A stretch of DNA of 58,670 bases from assembly GCA_001942045.1 (NCBI GenBank), contig MSTD01000014.1, positions 40,206-98,875 on the forward strand. Reading direction: 5' to 3'. Positions 41,565-51,836 of this stretch are shown in pieces. The translations under genes and the position numbers were made by a program. Positions within the stretch are counted from its first letter, which is position 1, and each line of letters begins with the position of its first letter. The stretch comes from Mycolicibacterium porcinum. GTDB taxonomy: Bacteria > Actinomycetota > Actinomycetes > Mycobacteriales > Mycobacteriaceae. The notes under the pieces were generated by a model. The model was not told the origin of the DNA. It worked only from the letters and a program-made list of their open reading frames with translations, and did no database searches.

Positions 41565-41591
41565 TGACAGGTGTCAAGTGGTGGTTAGCAT
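41565..41591. promoter_or_regulatory. Operator TGACA-GG-TGTCA and adjoining -10 TAGCAT
   Basis: The 12-bp palindrome (41565-41576) lies where the -35 of the right-hand gene would be. TAGCAT (41586-41591) ends 6 bases before the ATG at 41598, the spacing of a leaderless promoter. A repressor bound here would block the zinc dehydrogenase promoter and probably the divergent gene too. Confidence 0.5.
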
Positions 41592-41597
41592 CACCCG

Positions 41598-42683
41598 ATG
41601 CTCAACGCCCGCGCCGCGGTGGTGTTCGACGCCGGAGCCGATCCGCAGCTCACCGACGTCCAGATCCGCGAACCCGTCGGCGACGAGGTGCTGGTCCGCA
41701 TCGACGCGGTGGGAATCTGCCACACCGATGTCAGCGTGGCCGCGCGTTTTCGCAAGCTGCCGATGGTGTTCGGCCATGAAGGTGCGGGCACTGTGGTCCA
41801 AGCCGGTCCGGAGGCCACGCCGCGGGTCGGTGACCAGGTCGTTCTCACGTTCGCCAGTTGCGGCACCTGCGGCAACTGCCGGTCTGACGCGCCGGCGTAC
41901 TGCGCGCAGTCGACCGACCTCAACATGCGCGGTAACCGCGACGCGCTGCACCTCGATGGTGCCCCCGTCGGCGGCGGATTCTTCGGCCAGTCCAGCTTCT
42001 GCACCTATGCGATCGCCGGCAGCCGCAATGCGGTGGTGCTGCCCGACCTGCTCGACCCTGCCCTGGCCGCGCCGTTGGGCTGCAGCGTGCAAACCGGTGT
42101 CGGCGCGGTCCTCAATGTGCTTGCGCCGCAACCGGCGGACGCGCTCGTGGTGTTCGGGGCCGGCGCCGTCGGGCTCTCGGCCGTGATGGCGGCCCGGATC
42201 GCGGGGTGCCGCACCATCGTCGCGGTCGACCCGATCGCGCAGAGGCGCGCGCTGGCAACCGAATTGGGCGCGACCGCGACCATCGACCCTACGGGGTGCG
42301 ACGCCGCCGCGGCGGTGCTCGAACTGACCGGGGGAGCGGCCAGCGCCGTCGACACCACCGCCCGCCCCGAAGTTCTGGCGGCGGCGGTCGGGGTGCTGCG
42401 GGAGCGCGGCACCCTGGCGCTACTGGGCCTCGGCGCGTTGACGGCCGACCTGCCCGTGGCGGCCATCATGGGCAAGGGGCTGACCTTGCGCGGCGTGGTG
42501 GAGGGCGACAGCGAGCCGCAGACCTTCATCCCGCGCTTGGTCGAGCTGCACCGACGTGGCGAACTTCCGCTCGACAAGTTGGTGAGCCGCTACCCGTTCG
42601 ACGACTTCGACCGGGCGTGGGTCGCTGCAAAGGCCGCTGACGTCGTCAAACCGGTGTTGATCACCGGCGCGGTAGGCTCGTAA
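41598..42683 (+). CDS. Zinc-dependent alcohol dehydrogenase (aryl/benzyl alcohol dehydrogenase-like)
   Basis: 361 aa MDR. The catalytic zinc sites are GICHTDVSV and FGHEGAGTV, and the structural site is CGTCGNCRSDAPAYC. Cofactor motif VVFGAGAVGLSAV is near residue 192. The long loop MRGNRDALHLDGAPVGGGFFGQSSFCTYA resembles aryl-alcohol and mycothiol/glutathione-type class III enzymes. It probably oxidises a primary alcohol with NAD. It is followed after 43 bases by an alpha/beta hydrolase gene on the same strand. Confidence 0.87.
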   Translation: MLNARAAVVFDAGADPQLTDVQIREPVGDEVLVRIDAVGICHTDVSVAARFRKLPMVFGHEGAGTVVQAGPEATPRVGDQVVLTFASCGTCGNCRSDAPAYCAQSTDLNMRGNRDALHLDGAPVGGGFFGQSSFCTYAIAGSRNAVVLPDLLDPALAAPLGCSVQTGVGAVLNVLAPQPADALVVFGAGAVGLSAVMAARIAGCRTIVAVDPIAQRRALATELGATATIDPTGCDAAAAVLELTGGAASAVDTTARPEVLAAAVGVLRERGTLALLGLGALTADLPVAAIMGKGLTLRGVVEGDSEPQTFIPRLVELHRRGELPLDKLVSRYPFDDFDRAWVAAKAADVVKPVLITGAVGS

Positions 42684-42726
42684 ACCCTCAGTCTCACCCG
42701 GCAACGACGCCAACGATCGGAGGATC

Positions 42727-43653
42727 ATGACCCTTCCCCAGCTACCACCGGGACGCAGTGTCGAGGTTCATGCCGTCGACGGTGTGCGGTTGCATGCCGA
42801 GGTGTTCGGGCCTGAGGACGGCTACCCGATCGTGCTGGCTCACGGCATCACCTGCGCCATCGGGGTGTGGGCCCACCAGATCGCCGATCTGGCGACCGAC
42901 TACCGCGTCATCGCTTATGACCATCGTGGGCACGGCCGCAGCGAGGCCCCGCACGGCCGGCGCCGGTATAGCCTCAACCACCTCGCCGCCGACCTGGACG
43001 CGATACTCGATGCGACGCTGAAGCCGGGTGAGCGGGCGGTCATCGCCGGGCATTCGATGGGCGGCATCGCGATCACCGCCTGGTCGCAGCGCTATCCGGC
43101 CCGGGTGGCCGCCCGCGCCGACGCTGTCGCGCTGATCAACACCACCACTGGTGACTTGGTCCGGGATGTGCAGTTGCTGCGGGCCCCGGCCCCGCTGGCG
43201 TCGACGCGCATCCGTGCGGCCGGCACCGCCATCCGGACGTTCGGCGGCGCATGGGTGCCACGGATCACCGAGCGGCCCAACAAGCGGCTCGTCGCGCACC
43301 TCGCCGTGGGCCACGACGCGGAGCCGTGGGTGGCGGAGTTCGTCTATCGGCTGTTCGCCGGTACCCCCGCCGCCGGCCGCGGCGGTTGGGCCAGGGCACT
43401 GGTCAACAGTCTTGGACCGCAACATATCTCGCTGCAGAACCTGTCGGTGCCCACGCTTGTGATCGGTAGTGCCAAAGATCGCCTGCTGCCCATCAACGCC
43501 GCCCGACGTATCGCTGCTGAGGCCCCGAATCTGAGCGCCTTCGTCGAGATGCCCGGCGGGCATTGCGCGATTCTGGAATGCCCGTCGCAGGTGAACGCCC
43601 AATTGCGGGTCTTGGCCGAGTCGGTGGCGTTGCCGCGGGCGGTCAATCAGTAA
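42727..43653 (+). CDS. Alpha/beta hydrolase (Rv3171c/Hpx-like)
   Basis: 308 aa. The oxyanion-hole motif HGIT is near residue 39, the nucleophile elbow GHSMGG near residue 103, the acid in SAKDRLLP near 252, and the histidine in GGHCAI near 278. It fits the non-haem haloperoxidase-like esterases; in M. tuberculosis the analogous neighbour of the monoamine oxidase is Rv3171c (hpx). GGAGG precedes the ATG closely. The gene converges on, and overlaps by 11 bp, the monoamine oxidase gene. The physiological ester is unknown. Confidence 0.85.
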   Translation: MTLPQLPPGRSVEVHAVDGVRLHAEVFGPEDGYPIVLAHGITCAIGVWAHQIADLATDYRVIAYDHRGHGRSEAPHGRRRYSLNHLAADLDAILDATLKPGERAVIAGHSMGGIAITAWSQRYPARVAARADAVALINTTTGDLVRDVQLLRAPAPLASTRIRAAGTAIRTFGGAWVPRITERPNKRLVAHLAVGHDAEPWVAEFVYRLFAGTPAAGRGGWARALVNSLGPQHISLQNLSVPTLVIGSAKDRLLPINAARRIAAEAPNLSAFVEMPGGHCAILECPSQVNAQLRVLAESVALPRAVNQ

Positions 43654-44995
43654 GCCGGCCCGCGACTTCGGCGGCTGCGCGCTGCCCGGACCGGACCGCG
43701 CCGTCGAGGAAGCCGGTCCACTCGTCGGCGGTTTCGGTGCCGGCCCAGTGGATGGAGTCCACCGGTTCGCGCAGCCACCGGCCGTACTGTGTCCACGATC
43801 CCGGTGGTACCGCCGCGGTCGGCCCGCCGGGCGCGAATTGTTCTGTGCTCCAACAGTGGTCGATGTAGTCGACCGGCTGCAGGGCGGCATCGCCGAACAG
43901 GGTGGCAAAGCCGGCCAGGGCCTGCTCGCGTCGTTGCTCCGGCGTCAGCCGGTCGAACGTGCGGGCATCGGTGAACCCCAACAGGATTCCGGGGCCACTG
44001 TCGCCCGGGCTGACGTCGAACGTGATGAACACCGGGCCGTCGTCCGACAACGCTTCTCCGGAACAGCCGTTGGCGCGCCAGAACGGTTTTTCATAGGCGG
44101 CGTAGGCCTTGCTGAGGTTGCCCTGAGGCCAGTTCTCGGCCAGGTCGCCGTAGGCCTTGGGCAGTGGCGGGTTGAACTCGATGGCGGTCCGGTGCTGCGG
44201 CGGGATCGCCACGATCACCGCGCGGGCGTGTACCTCGCCGGCCGGGCAGCTCACCGCCACGCTGCCGTCGGGACGGCGTCCGATACCGCTCACAGCGGCG
44301 TTGAGCACCACCCGGTCTCCGAGTTCCTCGGCCATCTTGATCGCGATCTGTTGGGTGCCACCGAGAAACCGGTCCTGCTGGGCGCCGCCGCGGACATCGA
44401 GCATGCGGTCGAGCCCACCGGCCGCCTTGACGTAGCGGGCGGCGTGGAGCATCGACACCTCGTCGGGCTCGGCACCCCAGGTGACCCGGGACATGATTGC
44501 CATCAGGTTGCGGGTCGAGGCGTTGGCACCGACCGAACGCAGCCACTTCTCCAAGGTGAGCTCGTCGAGTTTCTGGGCATTCGAACTCCGCCACGGCTCA
44601 CTGACCCGGATCGCCCGGCAGAGCCGTTCGAAGCGCCACTGGATGCGGGACACATCGAACAGTTCCATCATCGACAGGCGGGGGATGGTGCTGCGGTATG
44701 AGCGCACCCGGCCGTGCCACAGGATCAGGTTCTTGCCACGGTCGTAGGTAGGCACGGTGCGGCACCCGAGTTCGTCGGCCAGCGCCAGCACCGCGTCCTG
44801 GGTGGGGCCGACGAACGTCCCGCCGAGGTCGACCGGCACGTCGGCGATGGTGGCGGTCGACGAGCGCCCACCGACGCGGTCCCGGCCCTCCAGCACCACC
44901 ACCTGGTGTCCGAGTCGGACCAGGGTGCGGGCTGCGGTCAGGCCGGCGAAACCGGCGCCGACCACGACGACGTCGGTGCTCGTTGGGATGCTCAC
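43643..44995 (-). CDS. Flavin monoamine oxidase (Rv3170/AofH-like)
   Basis: 450 aa FAD amine oxidase. [13 protein letters not shown] at residues 13-25 binds the ADP moiety, followed by [22 protein letters not shown] is the second flavin contact, and the C-terminal [19 protein letters not shown] contains the conserved amine-oxidase tail. It oxidises amines to aldehydes with O2. The GTG start lies only 18 bases from the start of the divergent F420-type oxidoreductase gene, so their promoters must overlap each other or extend into the opposite coding sequence. Confidence 0.9.
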   Translation of the reverse strand: MSIPTSTDVVVVGAGFAGLTAARTLVRLGHQVVVLEGRDRVGGRSSTATIADVPVDLGGTFVGPTQDAVLALADELGCRTVPTYDRGKNLILWHGRVRSYRSTIPRLSMMELFDVSRIQWRFERLCRAIRVSEPWRSSNAQKLDELTLEKWLRSVGANASTRNLMAIMSRVTWGAEPDEVSMLHAARYVKAAGGLDRMLDVRGGAQQDRFLGGTQQIAIKMAEELGDRVVLNAAVSGIGRRPDGSVAVSCPAGEVHARAVIVAIPPQHRTAIEFNPPLPKAYGDLAENWPQGNLSKAYAAYEKPFWRANGCSGEALSDDGPVFITFDVSPGDSGPGILLGFTDARTFDRLTPEQRREQALAGFATLFGDAALQPVDYIDHCWSTEQFAPGGPTAAVPPGSWTQYGRWLREPVDSIHWAGTETADEWTGFLDGAVRSGQRAAAEVAGRLTD

Positions 44996-45000
44996 CTGTC

Positions 45001-45006
45001 TAGGCT
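45001..45006 (+). promoter_or_regulatory. Probable -10 (TAGGCT) of leaderless oxidoreductase gene
   Basis: TAGGCT ends 7 bases before the GTG at 45014. The matching -35 would lie inside the first codons of the divergent amine oxidase gene. Confidence 0.45.
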
Positions 45007-45013
45007 CTCACGC

Positions 45014-46006
45014 GTGAAGGTCATGACTGCGTTGTTCGGGCCGCGAGGCGCGATCGATCGGGCGGCAGCCCTGCGTGAGGCCGGTGCCAGTGGGGTGTTC
45101 ACCTTCGAGGGGCCGCACGATGTGTTCACCCCGTTGACGCTGGCCGCCACGGTCGAGGGTCTCGACCTGATGACCAACGTGGCAATCGCCTTTCCCCGCA
45201 ACCCGATTCACCTGGCACACCAGGCGATCGACCACCAGATCCTGTCCGGCGGGCGCTTCACCCTGGGGCTCGGCACGCAGATCCGCACACAGATCGAGAA
45301 GCGGTTCGGCGCGGACTTCGACCGGCCCGTGGCGCGGATGTCCGAGTTCGTCGCGGCGCTGCGGGCGATCTTCGCGGCCTGGGACAGCGGCGAGCGGCTG
45401 GATTTTCGGGGCGAGTTCTATCGCCACACCCTGATGACGCCGACGTTCACCCCCCGGGACAACCCGTACGGTGCGCCGCCGATCTATGTCGGTGCCCTCG
45501 GCCCCCGTCTCACCCGGGCGACCGCGCAATTCGCGGACGGTCTGCTGGTCATGCCGTTCGGGTCGAAGCGGTTCCTGCACGAGGCCACGCTGCCCGCGGT
45601 GCGTGACGGGCTCGCCGCCGCCGGGCGCGACGAGGGGGAGTTGGCCATCGTCCCGGAGATCATCGTGTCGACCGGATCCGAAACGGACCCGACTCACGAG
45701 GCAACACGACGGTTGCTCGCCTTCTACGGCTCCACGCCGGCGTACCGCCCGGTGCTGGAGGTGCACGGCTGGGGTGATTTGCAGCCGGAGCTCAACGCAC
45801 TGTCCAAGCAGGGGCGGTGGCAGGAGATGGGTTCGCTGATCAACGACGAGGTGCTGCACACCATTGCGGCCTGCGGTACCCCCGCCGACATCGCCGCCCA
45901 TATTCGTGACCGGGTGGGCGGCGTGTCAGACCGAATCTGCCTGTATCAACCGGGGCCGATCGCGCTCGACGCGCTTGCCCAGATCGTTGACGCACTGCGC
46001 GACTGA
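45014..46006 (+). CDS. LLM class F420-dependent oxidoreductase
   Basis: 330 aa luciferase-like monooxygenase fold. Recognisable are FTFEGPHDVFTPLTLAAT, the NVAIAFPRNPIHLAHQAIDHQILSGGRFTLGLGTQIRTQIEKRFG block typical of mycobacterial F420-binding LLM proteins, and APPIYVGALGPRLTRATAQFADGLLV. It probably uses F420H2 or F420 to reduce or oxidise a small substrate. I take the GTG at 45014; an ATG three codons later is possible. Confidence 0.86.
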   Translation: MKVMTALFGPRGAIDRAAALREAGASGVFTFEGPHDVFTPLTLAATVEGLDLMTNVAIAFPRNPIHLAHQAIDHQILSGGRFTLGLGTQIRTQIEKRFGADFDRPVARMSEFVAALRAIFAAWDSGERLDFRGEFYRHTLMTPTFTPRDNPYGAPPIYVGALGPRLTRATAQFADGLLVMPFGSKRFLHEATLPAVRDGLAAAGRDEGELAIVPEIIVSTGSETDPTHEATRRLLAFYGSTPAYRPVLEVHGWGDLQPELNALSKQGRWQEMGSLINDEVLHTIAACGTPADIAAHIRDRVGGVSDRICLYQPGPIALDALAQIVDALRD

Positions 46007-46050
46007 GCACATAGGGTGGTGGTACTGCGCGGGACCAAAGGAGGTTCGGC

Positions 46051-47559
46051 ATGGACGGTGCTCGTCATGCTGCGGACATGGACTACTCGGATGTGCTGAT
46101 CATCGGGGCCGGCATCTCGGGGTTGGGCGCGGCCTACCGCGTCCATGAGAAGAGTCCCGGGCTGACCTACACCGTGCTGGAACGCCGGGAGCGGATCGGT
46201 GGTACCTGGGACCTGTTCCGCTACCCGGGGATCCGCTCGGACAGCGATATCTTCACGCTCAGCTTCCCGTACCAACCGTGGACCAGGCCGGAGAACGTGG
46301 CCGATGGCGACGACATCCGCGACTACCTCACCGAGACCGCCCGGGCGCACGGCATCGATCGCCACATCCAGTTCAACACCCATGTGCTGTCGGCCGATTG
46401 GGACTCGAACACCGACACCTGGACGGTGCAGGCCGAGCAGGACGGGCAGGCGCGGACCTACCGGTGCCGGTACCTGTTCTGCGGCACTGGCTACTACAAC
46501 TACGACGAGCCCTACACCCCGGACTTCCCCGGCATCGAGAGCTTCGGTGGTGACGTGGTGCACCCGCAGTTCTGGCCCGAATCGCTGGACTACGCCGGCA
46601 AACGCGTGGTGGTGATCGGCAGCGGCGCCACGGCGGTCAGCCTGGTGCCCGCGTTGGCCCAGCGGGCCGCGCACGTGACGATGCTGCAGCGGTCACCGAC
46701 CTACATGGTGTCGGCAGCCCGGATCGATCCGATGGTGCAGGCCATCCGGAAAGTTTTGCCGCGCAGGCTGTCTCACCAGGTGGTGCGGATGCGTAACGCG
46801 GCGATTCACGTGCTCAGCTACTTCTTCTTCCGCAAGGCGCCCGATCTCGGTCGCCGGTTCATCCGTAGCCGGACCGTTGCCGCGCTGCCCGAGGGGTATC
46901 CCGTCGACGTGCATTTCAAGCCGCGGTACAACCCATGGGACCAGCGATTGTGCCTGGTGCTCGACGGTGACCTGTTCGGGCATATCAGCGAGGGCCGCGT
47001 CGACGTCGTCACCGATCACGTCGACCACATCGATTCCACCGGCATCGTGCTGAAATCCGGTGCGCGGGTGGACGCGGACGTGATCGTCACCGCGACCGGC
47101 TTGCAACTGCAGGCGCTCGGCGGAATCAGGCTGGCGGTCGACGGTCACGAGGTCAAGCCGACCGAGCGGTTCGTCTACAAGGAATTTCTGCTGGAGGACG
47201 TGCCGAACCTGGCGTGGTGCATCGGGTACACCAACGCGTCGTGGACGCTGCGGGCCGACATGACCGCGCGGGCATTCGCAAACCTGTTGGCCTACATGGG
47301 GGCTCACGGGTACACCCATGCCTATCCGCACAAGGGCGCGGCACCGATGCCGGAGAAGCGGACCTGGGATCTGGAGGCCGGCTACATCCAGCGTTCTGCG
47401 CACGCGCTGCCGCGCTCGGGCACCAAGCGGCCGTGGCATGTGCGGCACAACTATGTGCTGGACGCCATCGACCATCGCTTCGACCGTATCGACGAGTCGA
47501 TGGTGTTCGGTCGTGCCCCCGCCGCCTCCGCGGCCCCCGCCGCCGAGGCGGCTTCCTAA
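46051..47559 (+). CDS. Flavin-containing Baeyer-Villiger-type monooxygenase (EthA-like)
   Basis: 502 aa. The FAD-binding GAGISGLGAA is near residue 18, the NADPH-binding GSGATAVSLVPAL near residue 190, and between them lies the Baeyer-Villiger fingerprint F-x-G-x3-H-x3-W-P (FGGDVVHPQFWP). ATGLQLQALGG provides the family's ATG motif. It inserts oxygen into ketones or sulfides; mycobacterial EthA activates ethionamide. Length and layout match that group. AAAGGAGG lies 8 bases before the ATG at 46051. The Ala/Pro-rich tail is unconserved. A strong hairpin follows the stop. Confidence 0.9.
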   Translation: MDGARHAADMDYSDVLIIGAGISGLGAAYRVHEKSPGLTYTVLERRERIGGTWDLFRYPGIRSDSDIFTLSFPYQPWTRPENVADGDDIRDYLTETARAHGIDRHIQFNTHVLSADWDSNTDTWTVQAEQDGQARTYRCRYLFCGTGYYNYDEPYTPDFPGIESFGGDVVHPQFWPESLDYAGKRVVVIGSGATAVSLVPALAQRAAHVTMLQRSPTYMVSAARIDPMVQAIRKVLPRRLSHQVVRMRNAAIHVLSYFFFRKAPDLGRRFIRSRTVAALPEGYPVDVHFKPRYNPWDQRLCLVLDGDLFGHISEGRVDVVTDHVDHIDSTGIVLKSGARVDADVIVTATGLQLQALGGIRLAVDGHEVKPTERFVYKEFLLEDVPNLAWCIGYTNASWTLRADMTARAFANLLAYMGAHGYTHAYPHKGAAPMPEKRTWDLEAGYIQRSAHALPRSGTKRPWHVRHNYVLDAIDHRFDRIDESMVFGRAPAASAAPAAEAAS

Positions 47560-47565
47560 GCACCG

Positions 47566-47624
47566 CGAGCGTGCGTGTTTGCTGGCCGACACACCGCATT
47601 TCGTCAGCAGTTTGCGCACGCTCG
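47566..47624. terminator. Hairpin between convergent monooxygenase and AraC genes
   Basis: CGAGCGTGCG (47566-47575) pairs with CGCACGCTCG (47615-47624); an inner GCTG/CAGC pair (47581-47584 and 47606-47609) extends the structure. The second arm abuts the AraC stop codon. Probably a bidirectional terminator, similar in style to the 14779-14838 element. Confidence 0.6.
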
Positions 47625-48380
47625 TCACGGGATGCGGATACGCAACCCTGTCGTCAGCAGTTGCGTGGCAGACAGCCCGAACGTGGTCTTGAAGCTGTCG
47701 GCGAGGTGTGACGGGCTGGCGAATCCGGACTCGGCGGCGGCTGTGGTCAGATTCCGACCGGCCGCCACGGCGGTCCCTGCTGCCACGAGCCTGCTCCACA
47801 TCCGGTAGCGGCGCAGGCTGGTCCCCGCCTCGCGCCGGAACAGATGCAGGAACCGCGATTCTGACAAGCCCGCGGTGGCAGCTAGCTCGCGTGCCGGCAC
47901 CGCCTCCGCCGGGTTTTCGCGAATCTGCTTGGCCACCCGCTCGATCCGGGGATCGATTCGGTGGGGCGCTTCCGGGGCGGCCGCGTCCAGCCAGCGCCGC
48001 GCCGCCTCGTCGTCGTCGGGCATCACGGTCAGTCTCGCCTCGGCGGCATGGCAGACACCGATGCCGTCCCGGTACTCGGTGAACTGCCGGCGGCACGCCG
48101 CGCTGCGCTGCGAACTCGGATCGAGATAGCTCGACACCAACCCACTCTGCATCGACAGATGGTGGGTGAGCCGCGGTGGAATCAACACACTGCGCGCGAC
48201 GATCGCGCTACCTGACACCGTTACCGTCAACGGTCCGTCGACCCCGACGGCCAGGCACCACACCGATCCCGAGTGCGGTTCCAAACCCAGACCGTGCCCG
48301 GCGTAGAGGGCCTGCCCTGGCCACAGCCACACCGTGGGGCAGCAGGTTTGTGGAAGCGCCGGCACGGTTTCAGTCTGCAT
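47625..48380 (-). CDS. AraC family transcriptional regulator
   Basis: 251 aa. The N-terminal part is a cupin-like sensor (GPLTVTVSGSAIVARSVLIPPRLTHHL). The C-terminal 100 residues hold the double helix-turn-helix of AraC proteins: ELAATAGLSESRFLHLFRREAGTSLRRYRMWSRL and TTAAAESGFASPSHLADSFKTTFG. It is divergent from the DUF4345 gene with only 30 bases between start codons, so that gene and itself are likely targets. The inducer is unknown. Confidence 0.88.
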   Translation of the reverse strand: MQTETVPALPQTCCPTVWLWPGQALYAGHGLGLEPHSGSVWCLAVGVDGPLTVTVSGSAIVARSVLIPPRLTHHLSMQSGLVSSYLDPSSQRSAACRRQFTEYRDGIGVCHAAEARLTVMPDDDEAARRWLDAAAPEAPHRIDPRIERVAKQIRENPAEAVPARELAATAGLSESRFLHLFRREAGTSLRRYRMWSRLVAAGTAVAAGRNLTTAAAESGFASPSHLADSFKTTFGLSATQLLTTGLRIRIP

Positions 48381-48410
48381 GCTGAACGGACAGGTGAACA
48401 GGAGGCTACC

Positions 48411-48776
48411 GTGACTATCGCTGTCATCGCCGTCGTCGGCGTGTTCTTCGCCGGGATGGGCGCTTACGCACTGGCGGCTCCGAAGACGATTCTGCGTCCC
48501 TTCGACTATGACCTCAGAACGGCCGCGTCCCGCGCGGAAGTTCGTGGCGTGTATGGCGGTTTCGGTCTTGCCATCGCCGCGGTGTTGGCGTACGCGGCCG
48601 TGACGCCGGGGGAGGTGTGCACCGGGATATTGATCACTGTCGGAGCCGCACTGGCTGGTATGGCAGTCGGCCGGGCCGTCTCGGCGCTGTTCGACGAACG
48701 GACGGCCTTCTACCCCAACTGGTTCTACTGCCTGGTCGAAGCAGTCGGAGCCGCCGCGCTGTTCTGGGCGGCCTGA
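48411..48776 (+). CDS. DUF4345 family small membrane protein
   Basis: 121 aa with four hydrophobic segments. The APKTILRPFDYDLRTAASRAEVRGVYGGFGLAIA stretch is the DUF4345 signature (conserved Glu/Arg after TM1). The GTG at 48411 has a perfect AGGAGG 5 bases before it. Function unknown in the family. It is expressed from the very short gap shared with the AraC regulator, and its 3' end meets a terminator. Confidence 0.85.
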   Translation: MTIAVIAVVGVFFAGMGAYALAAPKTILRPFDYDLRTAASRAEVRGVYGGFGLAIAAVLAYAAVTPGEVCTGILITVGAALAGMAVGRAVSALFDERTAFYPNWFYCLVEAVGAAALFWAA

Positions 48777-48795
48777 TGTCGGTTTGTCATGCCAA

Positions 48796-48821
48796 AGTGG
48801 CTGTCGCCGTTGACAGCCACT
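48796..48821. terminator. Hairpin terminator, 10-bp perfect stem
   Basis: AGTGGCTGTC (48796-48805) pairs with GACAGCCACT (48812-48821) over a 6-nt loop. It sits between the convergent DUF4345 gene and the Rv3169-like gene. Confidence 0.7.
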
Positions 48822-48850
48822 CCAGCGTGATGTTTTAGGTGCTCGAGAGG

Positions 48851-49963
48851 TTACGGAGCGACGGTGAGCCAGTCGGCGAACCCGGACGGGTCGTGCCGGC
48901 CGAGCGCTCCGTGCTCGAACAGGCCCCAGCCCTCAGACGTCTTACCGTCCTCGGTGCACACAGCTCGACCGACGTGATCGATCACGCCGAACGCGGTCCG
49001 CCCGACGACCGCCGGGTCGTTCATGTCGTAGGTGCGGCGCTCGGTGAACTTCTCGCCCTTCCAGACGCCGTGGATCCAGTCGACGTCGCCGCCGTAGCCG
49101 CCGCCGACGTGAATCGGCACGGGCAGTTTGGATTCCACGTCGAATCGGACCGGGGTGCCGTCGGGTGCGGTGGCCTCGATGGTGGCGCCGGTCGGGATCC
49201 GGGTGCCGGAGCGGTAGTGGATCTTCACCCGCGGCCAGCCGAGCTGCTCGACGCGGCCGTCCTTGAAGACCCGGCTGCAGTCGTTGAGCGAGCGGAACCC
49301 GCTGGGGTCTTCTTGGATGATGAAGACGATCGAGAAGTCGTCGAACGCCATCGGCACGTACAGCCACCACATGCCTTCGAACGGCGGGTCGGCCGGACGT
49401 CCGGCGGGTTCGGCCTCGCCGACCGGGCGGATGCCCCATGACCGGTCGCGCGAGCCGATCCAGGTGTCCGGGTCGACGTCGATGCGCCGGCCGTCGATCT
49501 CCAGATACCCGCTCCAGGAACCCAATTGGGCGAAGCGCTGCGCGTCGAGCGTGACCCGGTTGCCCTGGCGCATCAGGTGGGGTTGTTCCTGGACGACGTC
49601 GAACAGCCCGTTCCAGGTGAGATCCGCTGCGATGCCCTCGGTTTCCTCAAGCACGATGCGAACCTTCTTGAGCGGCTCGGGGACCTCGACGCGGTAGGCG
49701 CCGACATGCTGGTTGAGCCGGTCCTGGTCGATCGCGTCGGACAGGTGCACGGCGGTCTGCTCATCCCCGCGCCTCACCAGGAAGTAGGCGTCTTTCACCC
49801 CGAGGTTGGGGTAGTAGCCCATCCCGGTGATGACGAAGATGTCGCCGGTGCGGTCATGGGCGTTGAAGTACGAGCGGTCGTAGAAATTCCGGTCCGAAGA
49901 ACCGGGCCAGGCGATCGGCTGGGGGACTTGGTGGACGGGGAATTCGTCCAGCGGGCCGAGCAT
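48851..49963 (-). CDS. Rv3169-like conserved protein (DUF7064/lipocalin-like fold)
   Basis: 370 aa, close to the 374 aa of M. tuberculosis Rv3169. The sequence is rich in beta-strand patterns, with DRSYFNAHD near residue 30 and the conserved GSRDRSWGIRPVG near residue 170, a motif of the DUF7064-type proteins related to tocopherol-cyclase or AttH folds. These probably bind a lipophilic ligand; no catalytic role is established. The ATG directly abuts the stop codon of the phosphotransferase gene, so they are co-translated, as with Rv3168-Rv3169. Confidence 0.82.
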   Translation of the reverse strand: MLGPLDEFPVHQVPQPIAWPGSSDRNFYDRSYFNAHDRTGDIFVITGMGYYPNLGVKDAYFLVRRGDEQTAVHLSDAIDQDRLNQHVGAYRVEVPEPLKKVRIVLEETEGIAADLTWNGLFDVVQEQPHLMRQGNRVTLDAQRFAQLGSWSGYLEIDGRRIDVDPDTWIGSRDRSWGIRPVGEAEPAGRPADPPFEGMWWLYVPMAFDDFSIVFIIQEDPSGFRSLNDCSRVFKDGRVEQLGWPRVKIHYRSGTRIPTGATIEATAPDGTPVRFDVESKLPVPIHVGGGYGGDVDWIHGVWKGEKFTERRTYDMNDPAVVGRTAFGVIDHVGRAVCTEDGKTSEGWGLFEHGALGRHDPSGFADWLTVAP

Positions 49964-51109
<1,146 letters not shown>

Positions 51110-51134
51110 TCAACTGTTCCTTACGGGCACAATT

Positions 51135-51153
51135 ACGATACTGTTAGTAGCGT
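51135..51153. promoter_or_regulatory. Imperfect palindrome ACGATACT-GTT-AGTAGCGT, TetR operator candidate
   Basis: Eight-base arms with one mismatch, 3-base centre, ending just before the TetR start codon at 51155 and 25 bases from the divergent phosphotransferase start. Position fits autoregulation and control of the Rv3168-Rv3169-like pair. Confidence 0.5.
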
Positions 51154-51154
51154 T

Positions 51155-51763
51155 ATGAAAGCAGAGCCATCACCACTTGGCAAGAGTGCCGGAGCGGGAC
51201 GCCCCCGTGACCCGCGCATCGACGCTGCCATATTGCAGGCGACCACGGACCTGCTTGTCGAAATCGGTTACGCGAACCTGACCATGGCCGCGGTAGCCGA
51301 GCGGGCGCAGACCACGAAAACGGCGCTGTACCGCCGGTGGTCGAGCAAAGCGGAGTTGGTGCACGAGGCGGTGTTTCCGGCTGCCGCGACCGCTTTGACG
51401 ACGCCGGCCGGTGACATCGCCGGCGATATCCGGGCGATGATCGGTGCTGCCCGTGACGTGTTCACCAGTCCGGTGATGCGTGCGGCGTTGCCCGGGCTGG
51501 TCGCCGACGTCGTCGCCGACACCGACCTGAACGCCCGGGTGATGCAGCGGTTCGCCGGGACCTTTGTCACCGTGCGCGCCCGGATCGTCGACGGCATCAT
51601 GCGCGGCGAGGTCCAACCCGATGTCGACCCGGACCGCCTGGTGGAGCTGATCGGCGGGTCGACCATGCTGCGGATGCTGCTGTGGCCCGAACGCGAACTG
51701 GACGACGAGTGGGTGGCGCAGACGGCGGCCATCCTGGTGCACGGGGCCACCGTCAGCAAGTAA
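51155..51763 (+). CDS. TetR family regulator (Rv3167c-like)
   Basis: 202 aa. The helix-turn-helix occupies residues about 22-68 (IDAAILQATTDLLVEIGYANLTMAAVAERAQTTKTALYRRWSSKAELV), and the C-terminal ligand domain follows. Divergent from the Rv3168/Rv3169-type pair, the same arrangement as in M. tuberculosis, where Rv3167c is a TetR repressor. The ATG at 51155 is chosen because the N-terminal basic stretch before GRPRDPR is typical; longer open sequence upstream would run into the divergent gene. Confidence 0.87.
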   Translation: MKAEPSPLGKSAGAGRPRDPRIDAAILQATTDLLVEIGYANLTMAAVAERAQTTKTALYRRWSSKAELVHEAVFPAAATALTTPAGDIAGDIRAMIGAARDVFTSPVMRAALPGLVADVVADTDLNARVMQRFAGTFVTVRARIVDGIMRGEVQPDVDPDRLVELIGGSTMLRMLLWPERELDDEWVAQTAAILVHGATVSK

Positions 51764-51822
51764 CGCCTGACGCCCTTTACGTCAGACTGAGGACAAATCT
51801 TCCGAGCCGCTCCGAGGCCGCA

Positions 51823-51828
51823 TAGCCT
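51823..51828 (+). promoter_or_regulatory. Probable -10 (TAGCCT) for the transporter/monooxygenase unit
   Basis: TAGCCT ends 8 bases before the GTG at 51837, compatible with leaderless transcription. Confidence 0.35.
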
Positions 51829-51836
51829 GCGGCCAC

